From: Pseudomonas japonica
Lineage (GTDB): Bacteria; Pseudomonadota; Gammaproteobacteria; Pseudomonadales; Pseudomonadaceae
Assembly: GCF_013522925.1 (NCBI RefSeq)
Contig: NZ_JAAMQU010000016.1
Span: 1-64,000, forward strand
Length of the DNA stretch: 64,000 nucleotides
Reading direction: 5' to 3'
Made by a program: the position numbers and the translations under genes. Below, one piece after another: positions 44,117-52,723 of this stretch. Position 1 is the first letter of the stretch. Each line of letters starts with the position of its first letter. The notes under the pieces are model-generated. The model was not told the DNA's origin and searched no databases. It saw nothing but the letters and a program-made list of their open reading frames with translations.

Positions 44117-45442
44117 ATGGATCTGTTCAGCTCGCCGCCGCCTTCGCAGCCTCTGGCTGCCCGGCTGCGGGCCAGCACGCTGGATGAATACGTGGGCCAG
44201 GAGCATCTGCTTGGCCGCGGCAAGCCCTTGCGTGAAGCCCTGGAACAGGGTGCCTTGCACTCGATGATCTTCTGGGGGCCACCTGGTGTGGGTAAAACTA
44301 CGCTGGCGCGACTGCTGGCCAAGGTTACCGACGCCCATTTCGAGACGGTTTCAGCGGTACTGGCCGGGGTGAAAGAGATCCGCCACGCCGTGGAGATGGC
44401 GCGGCAACAGGCGGCCCAATACGGGCGGCGCACGCTCTTGTTCGTGGACGAAGTGCATCGCTTCAACAAATCCCAGCAGGACGCGTTTTTACCCTATGTA
44501 GAAGACGGCACCCTGATTTTCGTCGGTGCCACGACGGAAAATCCCTCTTTCGAACTCAATAACGCCCTGCTGTCCCGCGCCCGGGTGTATGTGCTCAAAA
44601 GCCTGGACGAGGCTGCGATGCGACAGCTTGCGCAGCGTGCCCTTACCGAGCAGCGGGGCCTTGGTGCCCGTAACCTCACGTTGGGGGATGAAGCCTTCGG
44701 CATGTTGGTAGCAGCGGCCGACGGGGATGGCCGCCGGCTGCTGAACCTCCTGGAGAACGCGTCGGACCTGGTCGAGGACGGCGAAGAGATCGGCACGCCG
44801 CTGCTGCAAAGCCTGCTGGGCGATACCCGGCGCCGCTTCGACAAGGGCGGCGAAGCCTTTTACGACCAGATATCAGCGCTGCACAAGTCGGTCAGGGGTT
44901 CCAGCCCCGACGGCGCGCTCTATTGGTTTGCCCGAATGCTGGATGGCGGCTGCGATCCTCTCTACATCGCTCGCCGCGTGGTGCGCATGGCCAGCGAAGA
45001 CATCGGCAATGCCGATCCCCGAGCGCTGGGTGTGTGTTTGGCGGCCTGGGACGTCCAGGAGCGGCTCGGCAGCCCGGAAGGCGAGCTGGCGGTCGCCCAG
45101 GCCATCGTCTACCTTGCCTGCGCTCCCAAGAGCAACGCGGTGTACACGGCGTTCAAGGCCGCCAAGGCCGACGCCGCGGGAATGGGCTCCCAGGAAGTGC
45201 CGTTGCACCTTCGCAATGCGCCTACCAAGCTGATGAAGCAGCTCGGGTACGGCGAGCAATATCGCTATGCCCACGACGAGCCGGATGCTTACGCGGCCGG
45301 CGAAGACTACTTCCCTGAAGGTATGGCACCACGGCATTATTACCAGCCCGTGCCCCGTGGCCTCGAACTTAAAATCGGTGAGAAGCTGCGGCACCTCGCC
45401 GAGCTGGACCGTACCAGCCCGCTGCAACGGAGAAAGTCGTGA
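44117..45442 (+). CDS. rarA: Replication-associated recombination protein RarA
   Basis: 441 residues, AAA+ ATPase (MgsA/RarA family) that acts at stalled replication forks. Walker A GPPGVGKTT with Lys60, Walker B LFVDEVHRFNKSQQD (about 113), and sensor ATTENPSFELN (about 138-148) are intact, followed by the tetramerisation domain (about 270-430) with RMASEDIGNADP. Its stop overlaps the crcB start by 4 bases. Confidence 0.95.
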   Translation: MDLFSSPPPSQPLAARLRASTLDEYVGQEHLLGRGKPLREALEQGALHSMIFWGPPGVGKTTLARLLAKVTDAHFETVSAVLAGVKEIRHAVEMARQQAAQYGRRTLLFVDEVHRFNKSQQDAFLPYVEDGTLIFVGATTENPSFELNNALLSRARVYVLKSLDEAAMRQLAQRALTEQRGLGARNLTLGDEAFGMLVAAADGDGRRLLNLLENASDLVEDGEEIGTPLLQSLLGDTRRRFDKGGEAFYDQISALHKSVRGSSPDGALYWFARMLDGGCDPLYIARRVVRMASEDIGNADPRALGVCLAAWDVQERLGSPEGELAVAQAIVYLACAPKSNAVYTAFKAAKADAAGMGSQEVPLHLRNAPTKLMKQLGYGEQYRYAHDEPDAYAAGEDYFPEGMAPRHYYQPVPRGLELKIGEKLRHLAELDRTSPLQRRKS

Positions 45443-45813
45443 TCCCGGTTGTACTCTCAGTAGCCTGTTTCGGTGCGTTAGGTGGTTTGCTCCGCTTCGC
45501 AACCGGAGTTTGGGTAAGCGCCCATTACCCTCGCCATTTCTATTTGGCCACCCTGGCCGTGAATATCGTAGGGTGCCTGATCATTGGCTATCTTTATGGG
45601 GCCTTTCTGGGCAGGCCGGACGCCCCGGCCTACCTGAAGGCCGGGCTGATTGTAGGTTTCGTGGGTGGGCTGACCACGTTCTCATCCTTTTCCCTGGACA
45701 CGCTGCGCCTGCTGGAAAGCGGGCAGGCGCCACTGGCCATAGGCTATGCGGCCGCCAGTGTCCTGGGCGGCCTCCTGGCGACCTGGGCTGGCCTGTACCT
45801 GACAAAAATCTGA
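45439..45813 (+). CDS. crcB: Fluoride ion channel CrcB/FluC
   Basis: 124 residues, four membrane helices, starting at a GTG overlapping the rarA stop. FluC channels act as antiparallel dimers to export fluoride. The GALGGLLRF start, NIVGCLIIGY (about 36-45) with its Asn, and GFVGGLTTFSSFSLDT (about 73-88) with the Phe-box residues are typical. No fluoride riboswitch can be upstream as the gene is embedded in the rarA end. Confidence 0.93.
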   Translation: MIPVVLSVACFGALGGLLRFATGVWVSAHYPRHFYLATLAVNIVGCLIIGYLYGAFLGRPDAPAYLKAGLIVGFVGGLTTFSSFSLDTLRLLESGQAPLAIGYAAASVLGGLLATWAGLYLTKI

Positions 45814-45829
45814 TCAACGAGAGAACCAC

Positions 45830-47110
45830 ATGCTCGATTCGAAACTGTTACGCGGCCAACTGCAAGAAGTAGCCGAGCGCCTTGCCACCCGAGGCTTCAG
45901 CCTTGATGTGGCTCGCATCGAAGCGCTGGAAGCCCAGCGCAAGGTGGTGCAAACCCGTACCGAGCAGCTGCAGGCGGAGCGCAACAGTCGATCCAAATCC
46001 ATTGGCCAGGCCAAGGCCCGTGGCGAAGACATCGCCCCGCTGATGGCGGACGTGGAGCGCATGGCCCAGGAGCTTGCCCAGGGCAAGGCGGAACTGGACG
46101 ACATTCAAGCACAGCTCGACGGCATCCTTCTTGGTTTGCCCAACCTGCCTGACGCCTCGGTGCCGGTAGGCAAGGATGAAGACGACAACCTGGAAGTGCG
46201 CCGCTGGGGCACGCCTGCGGCCTTCGATTTCGAAATCAAGGATCACGTCGCCCTGGGCGAACGCTTCGGCTGGCTGGATTTCGAAAGCGCCGCGCGCCTG
46301 TCTGGCGCACGCTTCGCGGTGCTGCGCGGGCCGATTGCGCGGCTGCACCGTGCCTTGGCGCAGTTCATGATCAACCTTCACGTGGCCGAGCACGGTTACG
46401 AAGAGGCCTACACCCCGTATCTCGTCCAGGCCCCGGCGCTTCAGGGCACAGGGCAGTTGCCCAAGTTCGAGGAAGACCTGTTCAAGATTGCCCGCGACGG
46501 CGAGGCGGACCTGTACCTTATCCCTACGGCCGAGGTGTCGCTGACCAACCTGGTTGCGGACCAGATCCTCGATGCCAAGGTGCTGCCGTTGAAGCTGGTG
46601 GCCCATACGCCGTGCTTCCGCAGCGAGGCGGGCGCGTCCGGCCGGGATACCCGCGGCATGATCCGTCAGCACCAGTTCGACAAGGTCGAGATGGTCCAGG
46701 TGGTCGAGCCTTCCAAATCCATGGAAGCCCTCGAAGGCCTCACTGCCAACGCCGAGCGTGTACTTCAGCTCCTTGAACTGCCTTATCGCGTGCTTGCTTT
46801 GTGCACGGGTGACATGGGCTTCAGCGCAATCAAGACCTACGATCTTGAGGTGTGGGTGCCTAGCCAGGGCAAGTACCGGGAAATCTCGTCCTGCTCCAAC
46901 ACCGGCGACTTCCAGGCACGGCGTATGCAAGCCCGCTGGCGTAACCCGGAAACCGGCAAGCCCGAGTTGGTTCATACGCTCAACGGTTCCGGCCTGGCGG
47001 TTGGCCGTACCCTGGTAGCAGTGCTGGAAAACTACCAGCAGGCCGACGGCTCCATCCGGGTGCCGGAAGTGCTCAAACCTTATATGGCTGGCCTTGAGGT
47101 CATTGGCTGA
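45830..47110 (+). CDS. serS: Seryl-tRNA synthetase
   Basis: 426 residues, class II aminoacyl-tRNA synthetase. The N-terminal long coiled coil (about 28-105) touches the long variable arm of tRNA-Ser; motif 2 is FRSEAGASGRDTRGMIRQHQF (about 263-283) and motif 3 LNGSGLAVGRTLVAVLENYQ (about 384-403). It lies 16 bases after crcB. A tRNA-Ser(UGA), one of its substrates, is encoded at 51806-51893. Confidence 0.97.
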   Translation: MLDSKLLRGQLQEVAERLATRGFSLDVARIEALEAQRKVVQTRTEQLQAERNSRSKSIGQAKARGEDIAPLMADVERMAQELAQGKAELDDIQAQLDGILLGLPNLPDASVPVGKDEDDNLEVRRWGTPAAFDFEIKDHVALGERFGWLDFESAARLSGARFAVLRGPIARLHRALAQFMINLHVAEHGYEEAYTPYLVQAPALQGTGQLPKFEEDLFKIARDGEADLYLIPTAEVSLTNLVADQILDAKVLPLKLVAHTPCFRSEAGASGRDTRGMIRQHQFDKVEMVQVVEPSKSMEALEGLTANAERVLQLLELPYRVLALCTGDMGFSAIKTYDLEVWVPSQGKYREISSCSNTGDFQARRMQARWRNPETGKPELVHTLNGSGLAVGRTLVAVLENYQQADGSIRVPEVLKPYMAGLEVIG

Positions 47111-48496
47111 ATGAATTTCCTGCCGCTGTTTCATAAGCTGTCCGGGCGCGTCGTACTGGTAGTGGGGGGCGGCGAGATCGCCCTGCGCAAGTCTCGCCTG
47201 CTGGCTGATGCGGGCGCGGTGCTGCGGGTGGTTGCTCCGGTTGTGGATAGCCAGCTGGTTGCGTTGGCTGAAAGCAGCGGCGGTGAAGTTCGCGCGCGCG
47301 GGTATCACGCTCAGGACCTGACCGATTGCGTGCTGGTCATCGCGGCAACCGATGACACACCGCTCAATGCACAGGTTTCGGCGGAGGCGCAGCACCGTTG
47401 TATTCCCGTGAATGTGGTGGATGCACCGGCACTGTGCACCGTTATCTTCCCGGCCATCGTTGACCGCTCGCCATTGGTGGTCGCCGTTTCCAGCGGAGGC
47501 GATGCGCCGGTGCTGGCGCGTTTGATCCGTGCACGCCTCGAAGCGTGGATTCCGTCGGCCTATGGTGAACTTGCCAAGCTTGCGGCGGGCTTTCGCGATC
47601 GGGTAAAGCAACGCTTTCCCGAGGTGAATCAACGCAGGGCGTTCTGGGAAGAGGTATTCCAGGGGCCGATTGCCGAGCGGCAACTGGCTGGCCGTGGCAG
47701 CGAGGCGGCCAGCATGCTGGCGGAGCGGGTGGAAGGCGCGCCGCCTCATGCGCCGGGCGAGGTTTACTTGGTAGGTGCCGGGCCGGGTGATCCCGATCTG
47801 CTCACCTTCAAGGCGCTGCGGCTGATGCAGCAAGCGGATGTAGTGCTCTATGACCGCCTGGTGGCGCCCGCCATCATCGAACTCTGCCGACGGGATGCCG
47901 AGCGCATCTATGTAGGCAAGCGTCGGGCGGATCATGCCCTGCCCCAAGACCAGATCAACCGCCAACTGGTAGAGCTGGCCCTGCAAGGCAAGCGCGTGGT
48001 GCGGTTGAAGGGCGGCGACCCGTTCATCTTTGGCCGCGGCGGCGAGGAAATCGAAGAGCTGGCGGCTCATGGCATTCCCTTCCAGGTGGTGCCGGGCATT
48101 ACCGCTGCCAGTGGTTGCGCCGCATATGCCGGCATTCCACTGACGCACCGGGACTATGCACAATCGGTACGCTTCGTGACCGGGCACTTGAAGGATGGGA
48201 GCAGCGACCTCCCGTGGAATGACCTGGTGGCCCCTGCGCAAACGGTCGTGTTCTACATGGGCCTGGTGGGTTTGCGGGTTATTTGCGAAGGTATGATTCG
48301 CCATGGCCGTTCACCCGACACCCCGGCGGCACTGGTGCAGCAGGGAACTACGGCCCACCAGCGGGTGTTTACTGGCACCCTGGCAGATCTGCCAGCGCTG
48401 GTGGCCCGCCATGATGTGCATGCGCCAACGCTGGTGATCGTGGGCGAGGTGGTTCGCCTGCGCGACAAGCTCGCCTGGTTCGAAGGCAGCGCCTAG
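47111..48496 (+). CDS. cysG: Siroheme synthase CysG (trifunctional)
   Basis: 461 residues. The N-terminal half (about 1-210) is the precorrin-2 dehydrogenase/sirohydrochlorin ferrochelatase with a NAD loop VVGGGEIALRKSRLL (about 18-32). The C-terminal half (about 215-461) is the SUMT methyltransferase with VYLVGAGPGDPDLLTFKAL and KGGDPFIFGRGGEE. Siroheme is the cofactor of sulfite and nitrite reductases. The ATG follows the serS stop directly; the 3' end overlaps the convergent ybiB gene by 4 bases. Confidence 0.97.
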   Translation: MNFLPLFHKLSGRVVLVVGGGEIALRKSRLLADAGAVLRVVAPVVDSQLVALAESSGGEVRARGYHAQDLTDCVLVIAATDDTPLNAQVSAEAQHRCIPVNVVDAPALCTVIFPAIVDRSPLVVAVSSGGDAPVLARLIRARLEAWIPSAYGELAKLAAGFRDRVKQRFPEVNQRRAFWEEVFQGPIAERQLAGRGSEAASMLAERVEGAPPHAPGEVYLVGAGPGDPDLLTFKALRLMQQADVVLYDRLVAPAIIELCRRDAERIYVGKRRADHALPQDQINRQLVELALQGKRVVRLKGGDPFIFGRGGEEIEELAAHGIPFQVVPGITAASGCAAYAGIPLTHRDYAQSVRFVTGHLKDGSSDLPWNDLVAPAQTVVFYMGLVGLRVICEGMIRHGRSPDTPAALVQQGTTAHQRVFTGTLADLPALVARHDVHAPTLVIVGEVVRLRDKLAWFEGSA

Positions 48497-49494
48497 CGGC
48501 TGCTGTCCCGAGCATCCCACCATGCTTGCGCGGTCGCGAAAGCCTCTTCACGAGGCTTGCCCAGGCCGCGCAAGGCCAGGGCCATGGTCGAAACCACAGC
48601 CAGTTCGCCGTAGCGGTCTTCAGTTTCCCGCTTCCATACCCGTTCCAACTGTGCCGGGTCCAGGAAGCCGGGTTTGAGGTGCCGCTGCGCCGACTGCTGT
48701 GGCCATTCTTCATCCCAAGCCTGGCCGCCACTTGCCCCATAGAGATGGCAGGCCGCGTCCGGGTTCACTTCCAGCTCTCCGCCGTCCCCCTTTATCACGA
48801 TAGACGTGTCCCCCAGCAACCGGCTGGCTTCACGGTGCACAGGCTGATAGCCCGGGTGGAAAATGCTCTGCAAGCCACAGCGAGCGCCGAGGGGGTTCAG
48901 CACCCGCGCGAGCGAGTGAATAGGAGAACGCAATCCCAGGGTGTTTCGGAGGTCGATCATGCGCTGCAAGGGGCCTGCCCAGTCGGACAGCGGTGCGAAG
49001 GCCACCCCAGAGGTATCCAGGGCGGCGCTTACCTGCGGCCAGTCCCGGCACAGTGCAATGCCCAGGTCACTCAACAGGTGTTCGGTGTACAGCCGCCCGG
49101 CAGTGTGTGCGCCTCCGCCATGCATGAAAATTCGCAGGCCATTTTGGCCCAGGCATTTCACCGCCAGCAAGTACCAGGGCAGGTGGCGTTTCTTGCCGGC
49201 GTAGGAAGGCCAGTCCAGGTCCACGCGCAGTGCCGGGGCGGCTACTCGGGCGCGGACGGCCTCGGTGAACCCCGCCAACTCTTCGGCGCTTTCTTCCTTG
49301 TGCCGCAACAACATCAGGAAGGCCCCGAGCTGGGTGTCCTCGACTTCACCGTCGAGCACCATGCCCATCGCCCTGAAGGCTTCCTCACGGGTAAGCGCAC
49401 GCGCGCCTCGCTTGCCTTTGCCCAGTATTCGTACGAACTCGGCGAAGGGGTGTTCGGCCGGGGTGTCGAGGCGAAGCGGTTGGATCGTCGTCAT
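48493..49494 (-). CDS. ybiB: TrpD2/YbiB-family DNA-binding glycosyltransferase-fold protein
   Basis: 333 residues from the ATG at 49494, which overlaps the tusE stop (ATGA). It has the nucleoside phosphorylase/anthranilate phosphoribosyltransferase fold: an N-terminal helical domain (about 1-90, with LDGEVEDTQLGAFLMLLRHKEES) and the TrpD-like domain with FMHGGGAHTAGRLYTEH. The TrpD glycine-rich catalytic loop is altered to MHGGG. E. coli YbiB, of the same family, binds nucleic acids without a known enzyme activity. Its link to the tus genes is by position only. Confidence 0.85.
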   Translation of the reverse strand: MTTIQPLRLDTPAEHPFAEFVRILGKGKRGARALTREEAFRAMGMVLDGEVEDTQLGAFLMLLRHKEESAEELAGFTEAVRARVAAPALRVDLDWPSYAGKKRHLPWYLLAVKCLGQNGLRIFMHGGGAHTAGRLYTEHLLSDLGIALCRDWPQVSAALDTSGVAFAPLSDWAGPLQRMIDLRNTLGLRSPIHSLARVLNPLGARCGLQSIFHPGYQPVHREASRLLGDTSIVIKGDGGELEVNPDAACHLYGASGGQAWDEEWPQQSAQRHLKPGFLDPAQLERVWKRETEDRYGELAVVSTMALALRGLGKPREEAFATAQAWWDARDSSR

Positions 49495-49832
49495 ATGCAA
49501 TTGGCCGGTTTGGGCAGGCCCGCCAGCTTCGCAGCCAGCTTGGCCGGGGTGCCCTTGAACAGATGGTTGAGGTAGGCACTGTTGCCTTTGTCGGGCCCCA
49601 GTTGGGCCGCTACGTATTTCACCAGCGGCCGCGTGGCAGGTGACAGCTGAAATTCGGCATAAAAGCGCCTCAGTGCTATCACTACCTCTTCATGAGCCGG
49701 GGTAAGCGTGATGCCTTCCGCCTGTGCCAGCGCGGCGGCAACCTCCAGGGACCAGTCCCCCAAGTCGACAAGGAAGCCTTCCTTGTCGACTTCGATGTGT
49801 TTGCCAGCTATAGCCAGCGCGCTCACAGCCAT
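49491..49832 (-). CDS. tusE: Sulfurtransferase TusE (DsrC-like)
   Basis: 113 residues. TusE accepts sulfur from TusBCD and passes it to MnmA for tRNA 2-thiolation. The conserved C-terminal arm ending PKPANCI carries the sulfur-bearing cysteine (next to last residue), and DKEGFLVDLGDWS and GPDKGNSAYLNHLF are family marks. Overlaps the ybiB start and the tusB stop. Confidence 0.95.
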   Translation of the reverse strand: MAVSALAIAGKHIEVDKEGFLVDLGDWSLEVAAALAQAEGITLTPAHEEVVIALRRFYAEFQLSPATRPLVKYVAAQLGPDKGNSAYLNHLFKGTPAKLAAKLAGLPKPANCI

Positions 49833-50116
49833 GTATTCACCCGGTCATAGGCCAGGGACAGCTCGACAAACTGAGGGTAGTCGATGGGCTGGGCCTTGGA
49901 GTGTTCAACCCCATGCGCTTCGCAATCCTCGTTCAACGCATAAAGCCGTGTGGAGGCGAGCTTGTGGAGCTGCTGAGCCGCTACGGTACCTGGGCGTAGT
50001 GCTTGTACCGCCGCACCACAAAGCAACAGGCCGTCATCAGGCCCCAGCGTACGCAGACAGCTGCCCAAGCGGGTGTCGGTGAAAGGAGAACTGGAGATTA
50101 CATGCAGGGTCGCCAT
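49823..50116 (-). CDS. tusB: Sulfurtransferase subunit TusB (DsrH-like)
   Basis: 97 residues, the smallest subunit of the TusBCD complex. The N-terminal MATLHVISSSPFTD and the LLCGAAVQAL region show the DsrE/F/H fold; the end DYPQFVELSLAYDRVNTWL is typical of TusB. Overlaps tusE by 10 bases and abuts tusC. Confidence 0.92.
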   Translation of the reverse strand: MATLHVISSSPFTDTRLGSCLRTLGPDDGLLLCGAAVQALRPGTVAAQQLHKLASTRLYALNEDCEAHGVEHSKAQPIDYPQFVELSLAYDRVNTWL

Positions 50117-50475
50117 CAGAGCGTAATGACCTCGTCGAACTGGTTGAACAACGCCGACAAGCCTTCTGGCGCCGTTATTGCCGCAAGCGGCGTAAGCTGG
50201 CTGGCGTCAAGCCCGCGTTCGGCCAGGCTGGCTGCGCAGACGAAGAGGGCGTCCACACCGAACAGCGGCAGCGCCTGGAGGTTCGCGGCCAGGTTCTTTT
50301 GCTTCACTGCCTCAGGCCGCTGACCGTCGACCAGCTGGAACACGCCGTCATCCATGAAGAGCATACCCACAGCCAAGTCGTAGGCGCCGCCGGCCAGGGC
50401 AATGTCCAGCGCTTCCCGAGCCGTCATGCCGCTCCAGGGCGCGCTGCGGCTGACAATCAACAGGGACCTGGCCAT
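50116..50475 (-). CDS. tusC: Sulfurtransferase subunit TusC (DsrF-like)
   Basis: 119 residues from the ATG at 50475 (MARSLLIVSRSAPW); the open frame upstream lies inside tusD. The DsrE/F fold is shown by REALDIALAGGAYDLAVGMLFMDDGVFQL (about 20-48). It helps form the TusBCD hexamer; the active cysteine is in TusD. The stop overlaps the tusB start. Confidence 0.93.
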   Translation of the reverse strand: MARSLLIVSRSAPWSGMTAREALDIALAGGAYDLAVGMLFMDDGVFQLVDGQRPEAVKQKNLAANLQALPLFGVDALFVCAASLAERGLDASQLTPLAAITAPEGLSALFNQFDEVITL

Positions 50476-50476
50476 T

Positions 50477-50869
50477 TCAATCGCCTCCGAAGCAGAGCAG
50501 ACGATCTGCTGCCTGCGCTGCTTCGTGCAGCTGACCCAGGCCAGAAAGCTCGAGCGGTGGTAATACATTCGCCGCCGGGCGCTCCCAGCGCACCGCCTCT
50601 TCGGCGTTCAGGGTGCCTCGGCGCAACGCCGCAGCAATGCACACCACGCCATCCAGGCTGTTGTTCGCGATCAATAACCGCCAGGCCGCCGCGCTATCGA
50701 ATTCATCCTGAGGCACCACGATGTTGGCCGACGCGTTATGTACGCCATCGCCATAGAAAAACACACGGGTGATTTCATGCCCCGCCGCAAGGGCCGCCTC
50801 GGTGAAGCGCAAGGCGCGTCGGGTGGCCGGAGCATGCGGCGGACTGAATACGGCGATAGCGAACTTCAT
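50477..50869 (-). CDS. tusD: Sulfurtransferase subunit TusD (DsrE-like)
   Basis: 130 residues. First gene of the tusDCBE-ybiB unit. The DsrE fold is plain (MKFAIAVFSPPHAPATRRALRF, ITRVFFYGDGVHNA), and the conserved catalytic cysteine is in DGVVCIAAALRRG (about residue 77), at the position of E. coli Cys78. It receives sulfur from TusA and hands it to TusE. Separated from tusC by 1 base. Confidence 0.95.
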   Translation of the reverse strand: MKFAIAVFSPPHAPATRRALRFTEAALAAGHEITRVFFYGDGVHNASANIVVPQDEFDSAAAWRLLIANNSLDGVVCIAAALRRGTLNAEEAVRWERPAANVLPPLELSGLGQLHEAAQAADRLLCFGGD

Positions 50870-50911
50870 GGCGTTTCCGGGCTGGGCGACAGCTGAATTC
50901 TAATCGCTCAC

Positions 50912-50940
50912 GCATAAAAAAGCCCGCCGAAGCGGGCTGG
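50912..50940 (-). terminator. Rho-independent terminator of the yccA-like gene
   Basis: On the minus strand AGCCCGC-TTC-GGCGGGCT is followed by TTTTTT. It lies 15-40 bases past the stop codon at 50955. Confidence 0.87.
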
Positions 50941-50954
50941 GGTAAAGCAAGTGA

Positions 50955-51626
50955 TCAGTCGTCGCGGCTCATCAGGCCGAACAGCTGAAGCAGGCTGACG
51001 AACAGGTTGTAGATGGATACATACAGGCTGACAGTGGCCATGATGTAGTTGCGCTCGCCGCCGTGGATGATCGCGCTGGTCTGGAAGAGGATGCATACCG
51101 ACGAGAACAGCACGAAGCCGGCGCTGATCGCCAGGTGCAGGCCGCTGATGTTGAAGAACAGGCCGGCCAGGGTCGCGCCCAGCAGCACGAAGAAGCCTGC
51201 GGTGATGAAGCCGGAAAGGAACGACATGTCCTTGCGGGTAATCAGCACGTAGGCCGACAGGCCACCGAATACCAGGGCAGTCATGGCAAACGCCGAACTG
51301 ACGATTTCCGCGCCGCCGGCCATTCCCAGGTAACGGTTGAGCACAGGGCCGAGGATGTAGCCCATGAAACCGGTAAGGGCGAAGGTGGAGACGATGCCCC
51401 AGACAGAATCCTGCAGCTTGTTGGTGAGGAAGAACAGGCCATAGAAGCCGATGAGCACCACGAACACGTTCGGGTAGCGGACGTTCATCTGCTGCGCGGC
51501 GAAGGCGCAGACCGCGCTGAAGGCCAGGGTGAGGGCCAGCAGGCCATAGGTATTGCGAAGTACTCGACTGACTTCCAGCTCGGCGCCCTTCGCGCCGTGG
51601 CTGAGGGTGTAATCCTGTTCGCGCAT
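50955..51626 (-). CDS. yccA: Bax inhibitor-1/YccA family membrane protein
   Basis: 223 residues, seven membrane helices. YccA-type proteins interact with FtsH and modulate membrane protein turnover; the wider BI-1 family includes calcium-leak channels. The N-terminal RNTYGLLALTLAFSAVCAF (about 24-42), the FALTGFMGYILGPVLNRYLG segment (about 81-100), and the C-terminal AIIHGGERNYIMATVSLYVSIYNLFVSLL (about 185-213) with its acidic-basic pair are conserved. AAAGGAG at good spacing supports the ATG at 51626. Confidence 0.92.
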   Translation of the reverse strand: MREQDYTLSHGAKGAELEVSRVLRNTYGLLALTLAFSAVCAFAAQQMNVRYPNVFVVLIGFYGLFFLTNKLQDSVWGIVSTFALTGFMGYILGPVLNRYLGMAGGAEIVSSAFAMTALVFGGLSAYVLITRKDMSFLSGFITAGFFVLLGATLAGLFFNISGLHLAISAGFVLFSSVCILFQTSAIIHGGERNYIMATVSLYVSIYNLFVSLLQLFGLMSRDD

Positions 51627-51761
51627 GGCGAAACTCCTTTAGGTCGTTGATGAGGCGATTGAACAGGCCTTTCGGCCCGGGGGCAAGCGCCGTATCCGCC
51701 CCGGAAATCTCTAGTCGCAAAACAGCATACCAAAGCGGCGCGGTAAGGCGAGCAGCAGTGT

Positions 51762-51789
51762 TTGACAGCTTGTTTCATTCCGGTATGAT
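51762..51789 (+). promoter_or_regulatory. Strong sigma70 promoter of tRNA-Ser
   Basis: -35 TTGACA (51762-51767, perfect), a 16-base spacer, -10 TATGAT (51784-51789). The discriminator GGCGCCCGC that follows is very GC-rich, which is typical of stable-RNA promoters under stringent control. Confidence 0.85.
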
Positions 51790-51805
51790 GGCGCCCGCAA
51801 TACGA

Positions 51806-51893
51806 GGAGGTGTGGCCGAGTGGTTTAAGGCAACGGTCTTGAAAACCGTCGATGGGCAACTATCCTAGAGTTCGAATCTCTACGCCTCCGCCA
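51806..51893 (+). tRNA. tRNA-Ser (anticodon UGA)
   Basis: 88 bases with encoded CCA. The acceptor stem GGAGGTG pairs with CGCCTCC (one G-T pair); discriminator G. The anticodon stem ACGGT/ACCGT encloses CTTGAAA, anticodon TGA (UGA), reading UCN serine codons. The long variable arm GATGGGCAACTATC and T-arm TTCGAATC are as expected for tRNA-Ser. Confidence 0.97.
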
Positions 51894-51905
51894 TCTTTTC
51901 ATCAT

Positions 51906-51935
51906 TAAAGCCCTGCCCAAGCAGGGCTTTTTTGT
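51906..51935 (+). terminator. Rho-independent terminator of tRNA-Ser
   Basis: AAAGCCCTGC-CCAA-GCAGGGCTTTTTTG, 13 bases after the tRNA CCA end. Confidence 0.9.
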
Positions 51936-52027
51936 TTCCGCCTTTCCCGTTCATGCGCCCAGCCATACGTCTGTGGCGCCGGCTTTAAGCGTACGCGAAA
52001 CTCCGATTGCCCCTTCGCCAAGGCGCA

Positions 52028-52723
52028 TCACACCCCCGCCACCAACTTGTTTACGCTGGTGATCTGCTTGTTCCAGACCATCTCATAGTGGCCGGCCTGA
52101 ATGATCGAGGCTACCCGGCGGGGAGTCATCAGTGCCCAGCAGGTATTACCTGGCGAGCGAACCGAGTGATAACGCAGGCCGGGGGCTTTTGCTTTCTTTA
52201 CGTCCCGCCCCAGCAGCCGGGATGCACTGTAATCGTCTGGCGCGTAAATCGCGTGGGTGGGCGGCAGGGCCGTGGCGTCCAGTATCCCCGTTTCGTCGAA
52301 CCGGCACGCCAGGCCGCGAAACACGAAGCGCTCGTAGCTCAGCCCCTGAACCTTGCTCCAGTAAGCCTCTTGATGATAGCGGACCTCGGCAAGCGCGGTT
52401 TCCATGGTGTCGGCCAGGTACAACACCCCGAACGTGCCGTCGCTGAAGCGGGAGCCATTGGGATTCACGTGGGTGAAGGGGGCTGTGGCGTACGCGCACC
52501 CTGTGATCCCGAACGGGATTTCACCGCGTGGAATGAGATCGAGCATGCCTATCTCATTTTGCAGGCGCGGATTGGTCAGCGCCTGAACCTGGTAAAGGAT
52601 CTCGAACTCCTCCGCGTTGGCGACATCGTCGAACAGATCGATTGGAGGGTACTTGGAGTTCACCAGCCGATAACACTTGAGCGTGTCGCCGCCCAGTGTG
52701 GTCAGCTCCACCGCGCTTACCAT
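52028..52723 (-). CDS. RES-family toxin (NAD+-degrading type)
   Basis: 231 residues, longer than the usual 150-200 of RES toxins. The RES core is split: CYRLVNSKYPP near the N-terminus carries the conserved Arg and a Tyr, then an insert of about 60 residues, then RFSDGTFGVLYLADTMETALAEVRYH (about 92-117), with the conserved Glu, and a C-terminal half with PDDYSASRLLG and YHSVRSPGNTCWALM, including the Ser-Arg-Ser-like site and late Arg. RES toxins of the Xre-RES class break down NAD+. It overlaps the antitoxin gene by 7 bases and is downstream of it. The left end has a tRNA-Ser nearby. Confidence 0.85.
   Translation of the reverse strand: MVSAVELTTLGGDTLKCYRLVNSKYPPIDLFDDVANAEEFEILYQVQALTNPRLQNEIGMLDLIPRGEIPFGITGCAYATAPFTHVNPNGSRFSDGTFGVLYLADTMETALAEVRYHQEAYWSKVQGLSYERFVFRGLACRFDETGILDATALPPTHAIYAPDDYSASRLLGRDVKKAKAPGLRYHSVRSPGNTCWALMTPRRVASIIQAGHYEMVWNKQITSVNKLVAGV

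Noticed and set aside
41762..44338. 858-residue open frame on the minus strand opposite ftsK/lolA
   Set aside because: Antisense to known genes, with amino acid content typical of reverse-complement reading.
45400..45440. Fluoride riboswitch before crcB
   Set aside because: The crcB start overlaps the end of rarA and no crcB-motif structure was recognised.
51871..51893. tRNA-Ser 3' end as a phage or island attachment site
   Set aside because: No second copy of the tRNA 3' end, integrase or other mobility gene was seen to the right.
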